NCBI GenBank assembly: GCA_016707205.1
Contig: JADJHZ010000001.1
Coordinates: 496,001 to 560,000, forward strand
Direction of reading: 5' to 3'
Length of the DNA stretch: 64,000 nt
Source: Haliscomenobacter sp.
GTDB lineage: Bacteria; Bacteroidota; Bacteroidia; Chitinophagales; Saprospiraceae
Positions within the stretch are counted from its first letter, which is position 1; every line of letters begins with the position of its first letter. The position numbers and the translations under genes are program-made. Below, piece after piece: positions 1 through 7,672 of this stretch. The notes beneath the pieces were generated by a model. It saw only the letters and a list, made by a program, of their open reading frames with translations, had not been told where the DNA came from and made no database searches.

Positions 1-1
1 C

Positions 2-718
2 TTCGAAGGCAATTGGCCCGAAAACAGCCTTTCCCGGTTTGACGAGGTGGCCAAAGCTTTTGGCGACAAGGCGTTTATGGTGGAACTGGACGTCCGGGAG
101 TCGGCGGATGGGGTGTTGTTCGTCTTGCACGACGAAACCCTGGAGCGCACCACCAACGGGCAGGGCAAGATCGCCGGGACGCCTTCCAGGGCCCTGAAAA
201 AACTCCTTCAAAAAGATCCGTCGGGAAAGCTGACCTCCGAGAACCTGCTCCGTTGGGATAAAGCCCTTCAATGGCTCGCCAAACACCCCAATGCGCGGTT
301 TATGGTGGATACCAAAGGTGAAATCCATGAAAAAGTGATCCAACGCATCCAACACTACGGGCTGGAAGGGCAATGCCTCCTCCTCACGTTCTCCCTCCCC
401 CACTCGGAGCTGGTGGCCAAGTTGACGTCTAAAGCCCTCATTTCCTGCCTCGTATCCAGTGAATCCGACTGGGACAACATCCGGCAGCTCAACCTCCCTT
501 CCCGCCGTCAGGTGATCTACGTAAACGACAAGACGCCGCTACCGCTCCTTTCGGAAATGAAGAAAACAGGCGTTGCCATCACCGCCGATGTGAGCGAAAG
601 CAGAAAAAACCAGCACGCCGCCTTCCCAAAGGATTATTATACCCGACTGGTGGCTGAAAAAATGGTGGATATACTGATTACCGATTTTCCAGTGGAGGTG
701 AAGGGGTACTTTTTGTGA
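2..718 (+). CDS. Glycerophosphodiester phosphodiesterase family protein (5' partial)
   Basis: The frame is open from base 2, so the gene enters from the left edge; the GTG at 47 is unlikely to be the true start. Visible family motifs are P-E-N-S near residue 8, E-L-D-V about 20 residues later, then V-L-H-D-E-T-L-E-R-T-T-N-G, the metal- and substrate-binding core of GDPD TIM barrels. The C-terminus has the usual I-L-I-T-D-F-P strand and stops at 718. The family hydrolyses glycerophosphodiesters to glycerol 3-phosphate and an alcohol. The N-terminal His-Arg-Gly catalytic motif lies outside the window. No operon partner is visible downstream. Confidence 0.85.
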   Translation, partial: FEGNWPENSLSRFDEVAKAFGDKAFMVELDVRESADGVLFVLHDETLERTTNGQGKIAGTPSRALKKLLQKDPSGKLTSENLLRWDKALQWLAKHPNARFMVDTKGEIHEKVIQRIQHYGLEGQCLLLTFSLPHSELVAKLTSKALISCLVSSESDWDNIRQLNLPSRRQVIYVNDKTPLPLLSEMKKTGVAITADVSESRKNQHAAFPKDYYTRLVAEKMVDILITDFPVEVKGYFL

Positions 719-734
719 TAAGGAGGTATAACTC

Positions 735-798
735 AATCTTCATTGCCGAAATAACCGGATTATCGCCGGAAATCAATCACCACAAAATATGTTAAAAC
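735..798 (+). pseudogene. Vestige of a second Rpn-type nuclease 3' end
   Basis: Bases 738-764 are identical over 27 bases to 1667-1693, the 3' end of the Rpn-family gene just downstream. In frame it reads F-I-A-E-I-T-G-L-S-P-E-I and stops shortly after. The rest of the copy is absent. This is probably a scar of a lost tandem paralogue or of recombination at this gene. Confidence 0.6.
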
Positions 799-835
799 AT
801 AAAAGCAAACGCATGTTTCATACGGCTATTTTCCG

Positions 836-843
836 TATTTTTG
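836..843 (+). promoter_or_regulatory. Bacteroidota -7 box for the Rpn-type gene
   Basis: TATTTTTG matches the TAnnTTTG -7 consensus and lies 18 bases before the ATG at 862. The upstream -33 element is weak (TTTC at 816-819). Confidence 0.4.
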
Positions 844-861
844 TACCTAAACGATAGGCAT

Positions 862-1721
862 ATGGCGCTCCAGGATAAATATATTAACCCGTTTACTGAT
901 TTTGGCTTCAAAAAACTGTTCGGCTCCGAACCGAACAAAGACCTTCTAATTGATTTTTTGAACCAGGTCTTGCCTGGAAAGCACAAAATTAAAGATCTCA
1001 CCTACGCGCGCACGGAACAACTTGGCAATTCGGAGGCCGACCGCAAAGCCATTTTCGATCTCTACTGCGTGGGAGAAAATGGCGAACGCTTCATCGTGGA
1101 AATGCAGAAAGCCAAGCAGAATTTTTTCAAAGACCGGGGAGTGTATTATTCCTCATTCCCGATTCAGGAACAGGCAAAGAAAGGGATTGGAACTACCAAT
1201 TGGCCGCGGTTTACCTGGTGGGGATTCTTGATTTCACTTTTTCAGAGGACGAGGCGGAGCGGGAAGTGCGCCATGAGGTGCAGTTGAAGGATCAAAAATG
1301 CCGGGTATTTTATGACAAACTAACCTACATTTACTTGGAAATGCCCAACTTCAAAAAATCCGAAGACGAATTGCAGACCAATTTTGACAAGTGGATGTAT
1401 GTTATGCAACAGCTTCCCTATTTGCAAAACCGGCCCAGAGCGCTCCAAGACCTGGTATTTAAAAAACTGTTCGAGGCGGCCGAAATAGCCAAATTCACGC
1501 CAGATGAAAAAAACAAATATGAAGAGAGCCTGAAATATTACCGCGATTTGAAAAACGTAGTGGATACTTCATTTGATGAAGGCTGGGCAGAAGGCAAAGC
1601 AGAAGGCAAAGCAGAAGGCAAAGCAGAAATTGCGCTTCAGTTGAAGCGAAAGGGTATGGACCCAACCTTCATTGCCGAAATAACCGGATTATCAATCGAG
1701 GAAATAGAACAGTTGAATTAA
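862..1721 (+). pseudogene. Rpn family recombination-promoting nuclease / PD-(D/E)XK transposase-like protein, frameshifted
   Basis: Two overlapping frames make one Rpn-type protein. The first part starts M-A-L-Q-D-K-Y-I-N-P-F-T-D-F-G-F-K-K-L-F-G and has the nuclease core I-F-D-L-Y-C followed by F-I-V-E-M-Q, the D...E-x-Q pattern of PD-(D/E)XK enzymes. The frame breaks near 1176-1182 in a G run: adding one G restores A-K-K-G-D-W-N-Y-Q-L-A-A-V-Y and joins the second frame (1200-1721). The C-terminus has three copies of E-G-K-A and ends T-G-L-S-I-E-E-I-E-Q-L. ATG 862 was chosen over the TTG at 841 because it begins the conserved N-terminus. Family members cut DNA and promote RecA-independent recombination. 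The break could be a sequencing error. Confidence 0.8.
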
Positions 1722-1971
1722 CGCGCTGATCCCTCATGGCTTCTTTTACTGCTTCCTCCGGCAAATCCGGGTACGCTGCAACGATATCCTTCACCGAAGC
1801 TCCGGAAGCTACTAATTCCAGGATAAATTCCACGCTGATGCGGGTACCTTTGATAATCGGCTTGCCTCCCAGCACCTGAGGATTGGTTGCGATATATTCA
1901 AAATTGGACTGCCATGCGCCAAAGTTTTGTATTCGATGTTGATCTGGTAAAGATAGGCCTTTGCGCAGCAA
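1669..1971 (-). CDS. DUF433 domain protein (antitoxin-like), 3' end fused or truncated
   Basis: Residues of about 26-80 match the DUF433 core: N-P-Q-V-L-G-G-K-P-I-I-K-G-T-R-I-S-V-E followed by S-V-K-D-I-V-A-A-Y-P-D-L. DUF433 proteins are small winged-helix-like partners of PIN/DUF5615 toxins. The last 20 or so residues (after E-A-M-R-D) are read from the antisense of the convergent Rpn gene's 3' end and look unlike the family, so the natural C-terminus is probably lost. No DUF5615 toxin follows, making it an orphan; a complete DUF433-DUF5615 pair sits divergently just to the right. The start is uncertain; an internal codon near the DUF433 core is possible. Confidence 0.65.
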   Translation of the reverse strand: MLRKGLSLPDQHRIQNFGAWQSNFEYIATNPQVLGGKPIIKGTRISVEFILELVASGASVKDIVAAYPDLPEEAVKEAMRDQRVNSTVLFPRLIIRLFRQ

Positions 1972-2021
1972 GGCTCAAGCCCCACTCCCAATTCCCCCCT
2001 ACGCCGTTTTTGAAAAACCCT

Positions 2022-2029
2022 TATCTTTG
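2022..2029 (+). promoter_or_regulatory. -7 box for the DUF433-DUF5615 pair
   Basis: TATCTTTG fits TAnnTTTG exactly and lies 15 bases before the ATG at 2045. No good -33 TTTG is at the usual spacing. Confidence 0.45.
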
Positions 2030-2044
2030 TAAAAACGAAATTCC

Positions 2045-2281
2045 ATGGAGGAAGCGCTTTTGGATCGGATTACCCTCAACCCGGAAGTTTGCAGCGGCAA
2101 GCCCACGATCCGCAATATGCGGTTTACCGTAGCCCAATTGTTGGAGTTGCTTGCTTCCGGAATGCCAGCCGATGAAATCCTGGAAGATTACCCCTATCTG
2201 GAAGCAGCGGATATTCAAGCCTGCCTGGTCTTTGCCGCTAAAATGGCCAATGCGAAATCGGTCACGCCATTAGCTGCCTGA
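2045..2281 (+). CDS. DUF433 domain antitoxin-like protein
   Basis: This 78-residue protein covers the whole DUF433 domain: D-R-I-T-L-N-P-E-V-C-S-G-K-P-T-I-R near the N-terminus, then Q-L-L-E-L-L-A-S-G-M and I-L-E-D-Y-P-Y-L, ending in the short alanine-rich helix typical of the family. It is followed 4 bases later by a DUF5615 PIN-like gene, the standard gene order for these putative type II toxin-antitoxin pairs, so the two are probably one transcript. Its role is inferred from family and context: DNA-binding antitoxin that neutralises and represses its partner. Confidence 0.8.
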   Translation: MEEALLDRITLNPEVCSGKPTIRNMRFTVAQLLELLASGMPADEILEDYPYLEAADIQACLVFAAKMANAKSVTPLAA

Positions 2282-2285
2282 GCTG

Positions 2286-2642
2286 ATGCTGAAATTTATT
2301 GTCGACACGCAGCTCCCCCCGGCACTGGCCAGGGTTTTGTCCAAGCAGGGATATGATGTTATGCACACGACCGATTTCCCGCAAGGCCACCTGCTTACCG
2401 ATAAAGCGATCCGGGTTATCGCTACTGCCGAGGCGCGCATCATCATCACCAAAGACAACGATTTTTATGACAACTTCATGCTCAAAGGGGCTCCTCCCCA
2501 GGTGCTGTTCCTTCAGGTGGGGAACCTGAAAAACAAAGACCTTTTTAGCATTCTCGAAAATAATTTTGAGCAGATCACCTCGCTTTTTAAATCCGGCGCC
2601 AATCTCATCCAGCTTGACAGGGATCGGCTGGTCGCCTATTGA
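2286..2642 (+). CDS. DUF5615 family PIN-like protein (putative toxin)
   Basis: The 118-residue protein begins M-L-K-F-I-V-D-T-Q-L-P-P, with the acidic residue D7 of the Mut7-C/PIN-like fold. It has the second conserved block I-I-I-T-K-D-N-D-F at about residues 54-62, where both aspartates belong to the putative metal site. This fits DUF5615 (PIN-like) proteins, predicted ribonucleases encoded after DUF433 antitoxins. The start lies 4 bases after the DUF433 stop, indicating translational coupling. Its 3' end overlaps the convergent small gene at 2636-2863 by 7 bases. RNase activity is inferred, not shown. Confidence 0.75.
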   Translation: MLKFIVDTQLPPALARVLSKQGYDVMHTTDFPQGHLLTDKAIRVIATAEARIIITKDNDFYDNFMLKGAPPQVLFLQVGNLKNKDLFSILENNFEQITSLFKSGANLIQLDRDRLVAY

Positions 2643-2863
2643 GTAGCCGCTTGCTGGGGAAGGCCATTTGCCGGTTTTCTCAGATGTTCCTTGCCCCATG
2701 CTTCCATTGTTTCAGGCGTCCAGCCCCTTTCTTCCCAAAGCGCATCCATGCGGTCGGATGCCTTTTCAGCGAAGTAATTAGCCAGCAATGCCTTGATCTC
2801 CAACAACTGCGCATCGCTCAAATCATAGGCAAACAGCTTGAGCAATTCTGCTCTTCCCGGCAC
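2636..2863 (-). CDS. Small hypothetical protein, possibly 5'-truncated
   Basis: A 75-residue, acidic, helix-rich protein with L-S-D-A-Q-L-L-E-I-K then L-W-E-E-R-G-W-T-P-E-T-M. It resembles short Bacteroidota proteins encoded near PIN-type toxins, but I cannot assign a family. The only start is GTG at 2863; the frame is closed by TGA four codons upstream, so the N-terminus may have been lost. No partner gene is visible on the same strand. It could be an orphan antitoxin. Confidence 0.45.
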   Translation of the reverse strand: MPGRAELLKLFAYDLSDAQLLEIKALLANYFAEKASDRMDALWEERGWTPETMEAWGKEHLRKPANGLPQQAATQ

Positions 2864-3216
2864 CTTGTTCAGTCAAAATGGCCAGGCGTTGAGGTTCAGA
2901 ATAACTGCTTTGGCGCATCACTCAATTTTTTGAAAGTTAGAAAAATTGTACTACTTCTCTACTATTTTGTAGTTGCGTGCACGGGGAAGAGGACACAATC
3001 AACCTACCAGCATCCTTCACCAAAGTTACTAAGAAACAGTTTTTATTTGGAAAAATTATTCTACGTAGAGACATCGCACTAAAAAACAGTGACAAAGCCG
3101 AATTTTATTCGACTTCGCCACTGCCACAAACCAACGTTCTGATGTATGATCACACTTCCTCAATAAACGGTTCGCAATGAGCATCAAGGAAGAGTGTCTT
3201 TTTTCAGTTTTTTAGT
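2864..3216. other. Noncoding spacer, no recognised element
   Basis: About 350 bases between two minus-strand genes. Base composition drops to AT-rich here, marking the change into the 3.2-10.4 kb block. Small open frames on the plus strand are not convincing, and I see no hairpin, array or promoter box that stands out. Confidence 0.4.
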
Positions 3217-5109
3217 TCAATTATCCAGAACTGGCTCCAACTCAGGCTGTCGGGTAACAGAAGGCACAGGTGGAAGCGTTTTATAGCGCAGGATATGGTT
3301 GCGCGTCTTCTGGATCTTATTCATAGAGGCTTGGATTTTCCGTTTCTGGGCTACATCCGTGATAACTTCCAATGCTACTTTATGGGTCGCCAAACAACGC
3401 GTGAGAAGAATGATTTGCGCATTCAAGGCGTTGGCCTGCGCGGCTTTGACATAAGCATCGAACGCATTCGCGTTTTTGGTTTCTTCCAGCGTTGGCCTGC
3501 GATAGGTAGCAAGGCCGAATTCTGGGTTGAGATCTTGGTAACGGCTTACTTCAGGTAGTCCGAATGTTTCCCTCAACCGGCGCTGTTCTTCCGGAAATTC
3601 CATCTTTTTAAGCGGCTGTGCGTAAGTAATCTTCATCTCATGGTAGGCCTTGCGAAACTCCTGCATTAGCGTGGTTTCCAGATAGTCCAGATCGTTCCTG
3701 ACTTCGTCATCGGTCAGTTCTTTTTTGTTCCAGCGCAGCATATTGTTCCGTACTTGATTGAGGATGCTGGTACTTTTCCTCCAGTCGCGGGGCTCAAACT
3801 GCAGGATCAGGCTGCTTTTGGCATACGGAATATCCGTATTAGATGGTAACCCAGCTTCCACAGAGAACAGGGGAATGGTATGGCCCGAAATTTGTTTGAG
3901 GAATCCCAACCCTTTCGGGGTCGCTTGTTCCATCCATTGCTTGATAGGCGGGAGCGCCAGGAATTTATCCCAGAGCTTATGCGGATCCATTTGTTGCCCA
4001 GCCTGAAGCGTGAGCGAACGGGTGGCTACGTCATAGTCGAATCCCGGTTGGGCAGACTTGCTGACATCCATAAAAGCCTGAAGCAGGACCCTTGCAGTCG
4101 CTGCGACGGCCAGATTGTAGAGGTATTTAGCGTCGCTGGCTACCTTGCCGTAATTGGAACCCGTGAAGTATGATTTCCAGAAATCTGGACTACAAATGTT
4201 TTTGCCAGGGTTGAGCTGCCGGAGTTTATCATATCCATGGTGTGCGCAAAGGTTGGCTATCAGGTATTCAATATTGAGTAAACCTTTCATCGATCCAATA
4301 CTGAATACCACCTTTTCCTTTGCCAGGTGATTTTTGTATAACGTATCCGCTTGCTGAAAATCAAGCAGTAACCCGGATTGGCCGAGGGTATCTACATAGC
4401 TTTCCCATTCCTGATGGAAATTGCCCAGTTCGCTGGTGAAATGGTGCGGAACACAGGCATCTGCAATGGCGTGCATGACAGGGCCGAGCAGCATAAAGCC
4501 AATTATTTTGTCATGTACTTCTCCGTTGACATCGATGTACGTGGCATGCTGGAAGAGGAATTTTTCATAATAGTATCGCGCCATGGCGCTGGCCGGAATG
4601 AAAATAGTATTTCGAATTTCCTTCTCCCAGTTGGCATTGTATTCGGCAAGCGTGCCCTTCCAGTATTGTGCACACCGGTCGACGATCGGAGAATAATCAT
4701 TATCCACCTCAACATCCTTGTCATCGACCTTGCCGACCATGGCGCTGTTGTTGCTGCCCGTCCTTGAGGAATAATAGTAGTTATATCCATCGCGGTATCC
4801 CCATTTGGTTGGTGGCTTGTGTGCTGAAACGTAATGACTGAGTGCTGTAAAGATAATACCATCGTATTCCGTAACATTCTCTCGGCCCAATGGCTTACTG
4901 TACATGGCTAAGTCGTGATAATAATCCGTGTTCTTCGATTCTCCTCCAATGAGTTGATACATTTTCCATTGTTCCACTGGTTTTGAGAAATCTCCTCCAA
5001 ACCATGAGTTTTCGCATGCTCCAAGGTAAAGCTTGATCAGAATATGCTCTTTTTCCAGAATATACCGGATAGCATCAAGCACGATACGAGAATGAATGGC
5101 TCCAGTCAT
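3217..5109 (-). CDS. Large protein with a phospholipase C / S1-P1 nuclease-like metal-site region
   Basis: This 630-residue protein has no clear signal peptide. The region around residues 85-240 carries spaced histidines and acids typical of the zinc-dependent phospholipase C / S1-P1 nuclease superfamily: A-L-S-H-Y at 89-93, M-H-A-I-A-D-A-C-V-P-H-H at 212-223 and N-F-H-Q-E-W-E at 230-236. The H-x3-D-x3-P-H block followed by N-x-H-x-x-W-E is the part I rely on. The C-terminal half is helical and charged with no recognised domain. It sits in an AT-richer block with two secreted proteins of unknown role. Catalytic activity is a structural guess; another alpha-helical metal protein is possible. 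Confidence 0.5.
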   Translation of the reverse strand: MTGAIHSRIVLDAIRYILEKEHILIKLYLGACENSWFGGDFSKPVEQWKMYQLIGGESKNTDYYHDLAMYSKPLGRENVTEYDGIIFTALSHYVSAHKPPTKWGYRDGYNYYYSSRTGSNNSAMVGKVDDKDVEVDNDYSPIVDRCAQYWKGTLAEYNANWEKEIRNTIFIPASAMARYYYEKFLFQHATYIDVNGEVHDKIIGFMLLGPVMHAIADACVPHHFTSELGNFHQEWESYVDTLGQSGLLLDFQQADTLYKNHLAKEKVVFSIGSMKGLLNIEYLIANLCAHHGYDKLRQLNPGKNICSPDFWKSYFTGSNYGKVASDAKYLYNLAVAATARVLLQAFMDVSKSAQPGFDYDVATRSLTLQAGQQMDPHKLWDKFLALPPIKQWMEQATPKGLGFLKQISGHTIPLFSVEAGLPSNTDIPYAKSSLILQFEPRDWRKSTSILNQVRNNMLRWNKKELTDDEVRNDLDYLETTLMQEFRKAYHEMKITYAQPLKKMEFPEEQRRLRETFGLPEVSRYQDLNPEFGLATYRRPTLEETKNANAFDAYVKAAQANALNAQIILLTRCLATHKVALEVITDVAQKRKIQASMNKIQKTRNHILRYKTLPPVPSVTRQPELEPVLDN

Positions 5110-5268
5110 GACATATAGTTTTGGTAAAAAAATGAACGTGAACCGGGTAAAATAAGGGCCTAAAAAATGTGGCTACCTATCACTAATCTTCTCGAAAACA
5201 CCCAGGATAGAATTAAGTCGCCATCCCTAATTGGTTTCAACGCCCAAGTGCGTGGGCTTATCTAAATC

Positions 5269-6168
5269 CTACAAGATATCGCATTCAACCCGCTCATATT
5301 TCGGATTATTGACCATGCCGGTTAAATGGAAGCAATAGTTTTGGCCTGCACTCAAGGCCAAGTTGTGGAAGATGCGTGTATCCGATAAAGATGCAATAGG
5401 TTTTGCATCCATATGGATATTACTTGCACCTGCTGGTATGGTGATCGTGGCAACCTCCCCTAAGGACGTATCGTTGTTGTAAAGGATCTCCTGATTTTTA
5501 CCTTGCTCATCCGTGTAAGTAACCTTTATCCAATCTACTGAATATCCGACACCTACAACAAGTTTTATTCGAATAATAGTGTTCGCCGGCGTTTTTAAAG
5601 GTCTGTCCGGAAAGTATTGATTAAAATAAGTGTCTAAAAAGAAATTGGTTGGATTATTGATTTTTGCAAGATTAGATTTCCATTCGTCCATGTCCCCTGC
5701 TCCCCGTAAAGCGTAAGCTATTTCTCTCAAAGAATAACCTGATACCCTATCGTCTGGCAATTCATTGTTGAGATTTCTTTCTCTTTGGTTATAGCTGTCC
5801 ATCAAGTCGATGACTACTGGGTAGATGTACAGATAGCTGCTGCCTGTCGAATAAGTGAAATCCGACAACCTGAAATTCTGATAAGAATCAAGTTCTTTGG
5901 CTGGTAATCTATATCTACGATTGGTAAAAATCGCTTCTGGGCCGCAAGCCCAGGTTTCGCCGTATGCTGTCCATTTTTGATTGGAGATCCTTGCAACCGC
6001 AAATGATGTATACTTGTTGCGGTCAATCTGCGAGTGGGTTACATGGGCCAACTCATGCATGACAGTTTCAAAAATATCATAGCTGTCGCTATTATACTTG
6101 TAAATCACTGCATCTTGGACTCCCGTCGCTGGTGCATAGGATAACAGATTTTCATACATAACACTCAC
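5269..6168 (-). CDS. HExxH metalloprotease-like protein, C-terminal part of a frameshifted gene
   Basis: The open frame contains M-H-E-L-A-H-V-T-H at residues 37-45, a zinc-binding HExxH motif of zincin proteases, and a C-terminal domain with I-P-A-G-A-S-N-I-H-M-D-A-K. That same domain recurs in the upstream open frame (6288-6932). Reading this frame upstream of 6168 stays open and protein-like to about 6300 (R-P-L-N-Y-T-F-Q-Q, then W-Y-W-A-T-V-F-N-A-S-Q-Y-Y-K), reaching the stop of the other frame. I conclude that both are one gene of about 550 residues broken near 6290-6310. GTG 6168 is therefore not a real start. Substrate unknown. Confidence 0.65.
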   Translation of the reverse strand: MSVMYENLLSYAPATGVQDAVIYKYNSDSYDIFETVMHELAHVTHSQIDRNKYTSFAVARISNQKWTAYGETWACGPEAIFTNRRYRLPAKELDSYQNFRLSDFTYSTGSSYLYIYPVVIDLMDSYNQRERNLNNELPDDRVSGYSLREIAYALRGAGDMDEWKSNLAKINNPTNFFLDTYFNQYFPDRPLKTPANTIIRIKLVVGVGYSVDWIKVTYTDEQGKNQEILYNNDTSLGEVATITIPAGASNIHMDAKPIASLSDTRIFHNLALSAGQNYCFHLTGMVNNPKYERVECDIL

Positions 6169-6287
6169 CTTTGCGTTGGCTTTGAATGGTATGCCGTCAT
6201 GGCGAGCAAATTCTTTATAATACTGACTAGCATTAAATACTGTTGCCCAGTACCACGGCTTTTTATTACTTTGCTGAAATGTATAAT

Positions 6288-6932
6288 TCAGGGGCCTTCC
6301 ATAGCTCCAAAGGATAATGATTCGGCATGAGCATTTGCTATATAGACCACTTTTAGGTCATCCGGATCTTCAAACCGAATCTGATATCTGACTTTTCCCC
6401 TAACCTGCTCAGCCAGTTGAAAATTCCCTTCGTTATCGGTAAAAGTACTTCCTAATGTGCTAACTCCATTTTTGTCTTTGATAACAACCATTGCCCTTTT
6501 TAACCCAATGCTTTTTCCCACATGTGAGTCATAAACTGAAATATTACCCTTAGGAATCCACCCGCAATTAACTAAAGTATATTTAGGATAATATAAAGTA
6601 CCCGACAACTCAAAGCAGTAACTTCTGTTGCTTTCCAATTTATAGTTATTGAATATCCTGGAACTGCCAATGGAGCCCAATTGCTTTGCAGTCATTCTAA
6701 TATTTGAAGCTCCGGATGGAATGCTCAGCGTAACTTCCTGTCCAAGTGGAATATTCTCTTCATGGTTTATTTTTCGCTCAATTCCGGAAGCGTCCATGAA
6801 GATAATATGCACCCAATCCACTGCATAACCTACACCAACTATTGGTCTGATATTCACAGTTGTATTTTGCCCTTTGCTTTGCTGGGTGCTGAGCAACAAG
6901 AATGAAACTAAGAATATGATCAATGTTCTCAT
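6288..6932 (-). CDS. Secreted N-terminal part of the metalloprotease-like gene (frameshifted)
   Basis: Starts with a signal peptide (M-R-T-L-I-I-F-L-V-S-F-L-L-L-S). Next is a beta-rich domain with V-G-V-G-Y-A-V-D-W-V, I-P-S-G-A-S-N-I-R-M-T-A-K and S-S-R-I-F-N-N-Y, which is repeated at the C-terminus of the following frame. Residues of about 135-205 look like a carboxypeptidase-regulatory-like beta sandwich (S-V-Y-D-S-H-V-G, then T-D-N-E-G-N-F-Q). The frame stops at 6288 just where the downstream frame becomes protein-like, so this is the N-terminal half of one exported metalloprotease. The doubled domain would then bracket the protease. Confidence 0.65.
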   Translation of the reverse strand: MRTLIIFLVSFLLLSTQQSKGQNTTVNIRPIVGVGYAVDWVHIIFMDASGIERKINHEENIPLGQEVTLSIPSGASNIRMTAKQLGSIGSSRIFNNYKLESNRSYCFELSGTLYYPKYTLVNCGWIPKGNISVYDSHVGKSIGLKRAMVVIKDKNGVSTLGSTFTDNEGNFQLAEQVRGKVRYQIRFEDPDDLKVVYIANAHAESLSFGAMEGP

Positions 6933-7039
6933 GATTTTTTATTTTATTCAGGGCTTTTTTAATAAAATCTATTGTGAAAGCCCTGTTCCGTCTTTGCTGA
7001 TTTTTTAAAAAAATAAGGCGAATCGATCTGGGTTTGGTT

Positions 7040-7654
7040 CTATAAAACTGGGGGATTTTCCTGCATGGTTTCAAATTTGGGATACTTATAATTTCGGGAA
7101 TCAATTTTAATGAACCCATGCTTCAAAGGACTCGTGCTATTTTCTATATATGGATTCCGAATGAAAATCATCCCATCGACGGAATATGCATAAGTGTAAT
7201 CTTTTTCCCCTTTACCCATATTCCCTAGATCTTGCCCCCACACCATAATCAAGGGCACACTCTTCAGAGAACTCTCTGATCTGACGTCGAACAAATATTG
7301 ATTCAAATTAATCCGTTCCCAAGTACCATCAGGTTTTTGCCTGGCAACCTCTTCTATGCCCTGACGGCATCCTCCTCCAAAGTAATCTTCAGTGATCTCA
7401 TACCAACCAACTTTTGGGCAAAGCCTTAAGCGTTCATTAGTACTTACAGTCACGTAATAGCAAGGAGTATTTTGATCGCCGCTAAACTGGGAAGGAGGAT
7501 TTTTTTTCAAAATGGCATCGGCTAATCCTTTTGGATCCAAAGGAAAAAGGTGGTATGGAACTATTTCAACGAATCCCCTTCTAAAATCTCTGAATTCCCA
7601 TTTGCTGTCGCTACCTTCCTTTTCAAACCGTCCCATTACACATAATATCCCCAA
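7040..7654 (-). CDS. Probable C-terminal part of the large secreted protein upstream
   Basis: A 204-residue frame with no recognised domain, in the same reading frame as the 7673-10396 gene and separated from it by only 18 bases containing TAA and TGA. Between the two, a neighbouring frame reads K-A-D-S-H-P-L-W-G-Y-Y-V and then rejoins M-G-R-F-E-K-E-G-S. One surplus T in the TTTTT near 7673 and one missing base near 7640 would explain this. The likely original is one protein of about 1120 residues. If separate, translation would start at TTG 7654 or ATG 7636. It ends in a Pro-rich tail without a sorting domain. Confidence 0.5.
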   Translation of the reverse strand: MGILCVMGRFEKEGSDSKWEFRDFRRGFVEIVPYHLFPLDPKGLADAILKKNPPSQFSGDQNTPCYYVTVSTNERLRLCPKVGWYEITEDYFGGGCRQGIEEVARQKPDGTWERINLNQYLFDVRSESSLKSVPLIMVWGQDLGNMGKGEKDYTYAYSVDGMIFIRNPYIENSTSPLKHGFIKIDSRNYKYPKFETMQENPPVL

Positions 7655-7672
7655 AGGGGATGACTGTCAGCC

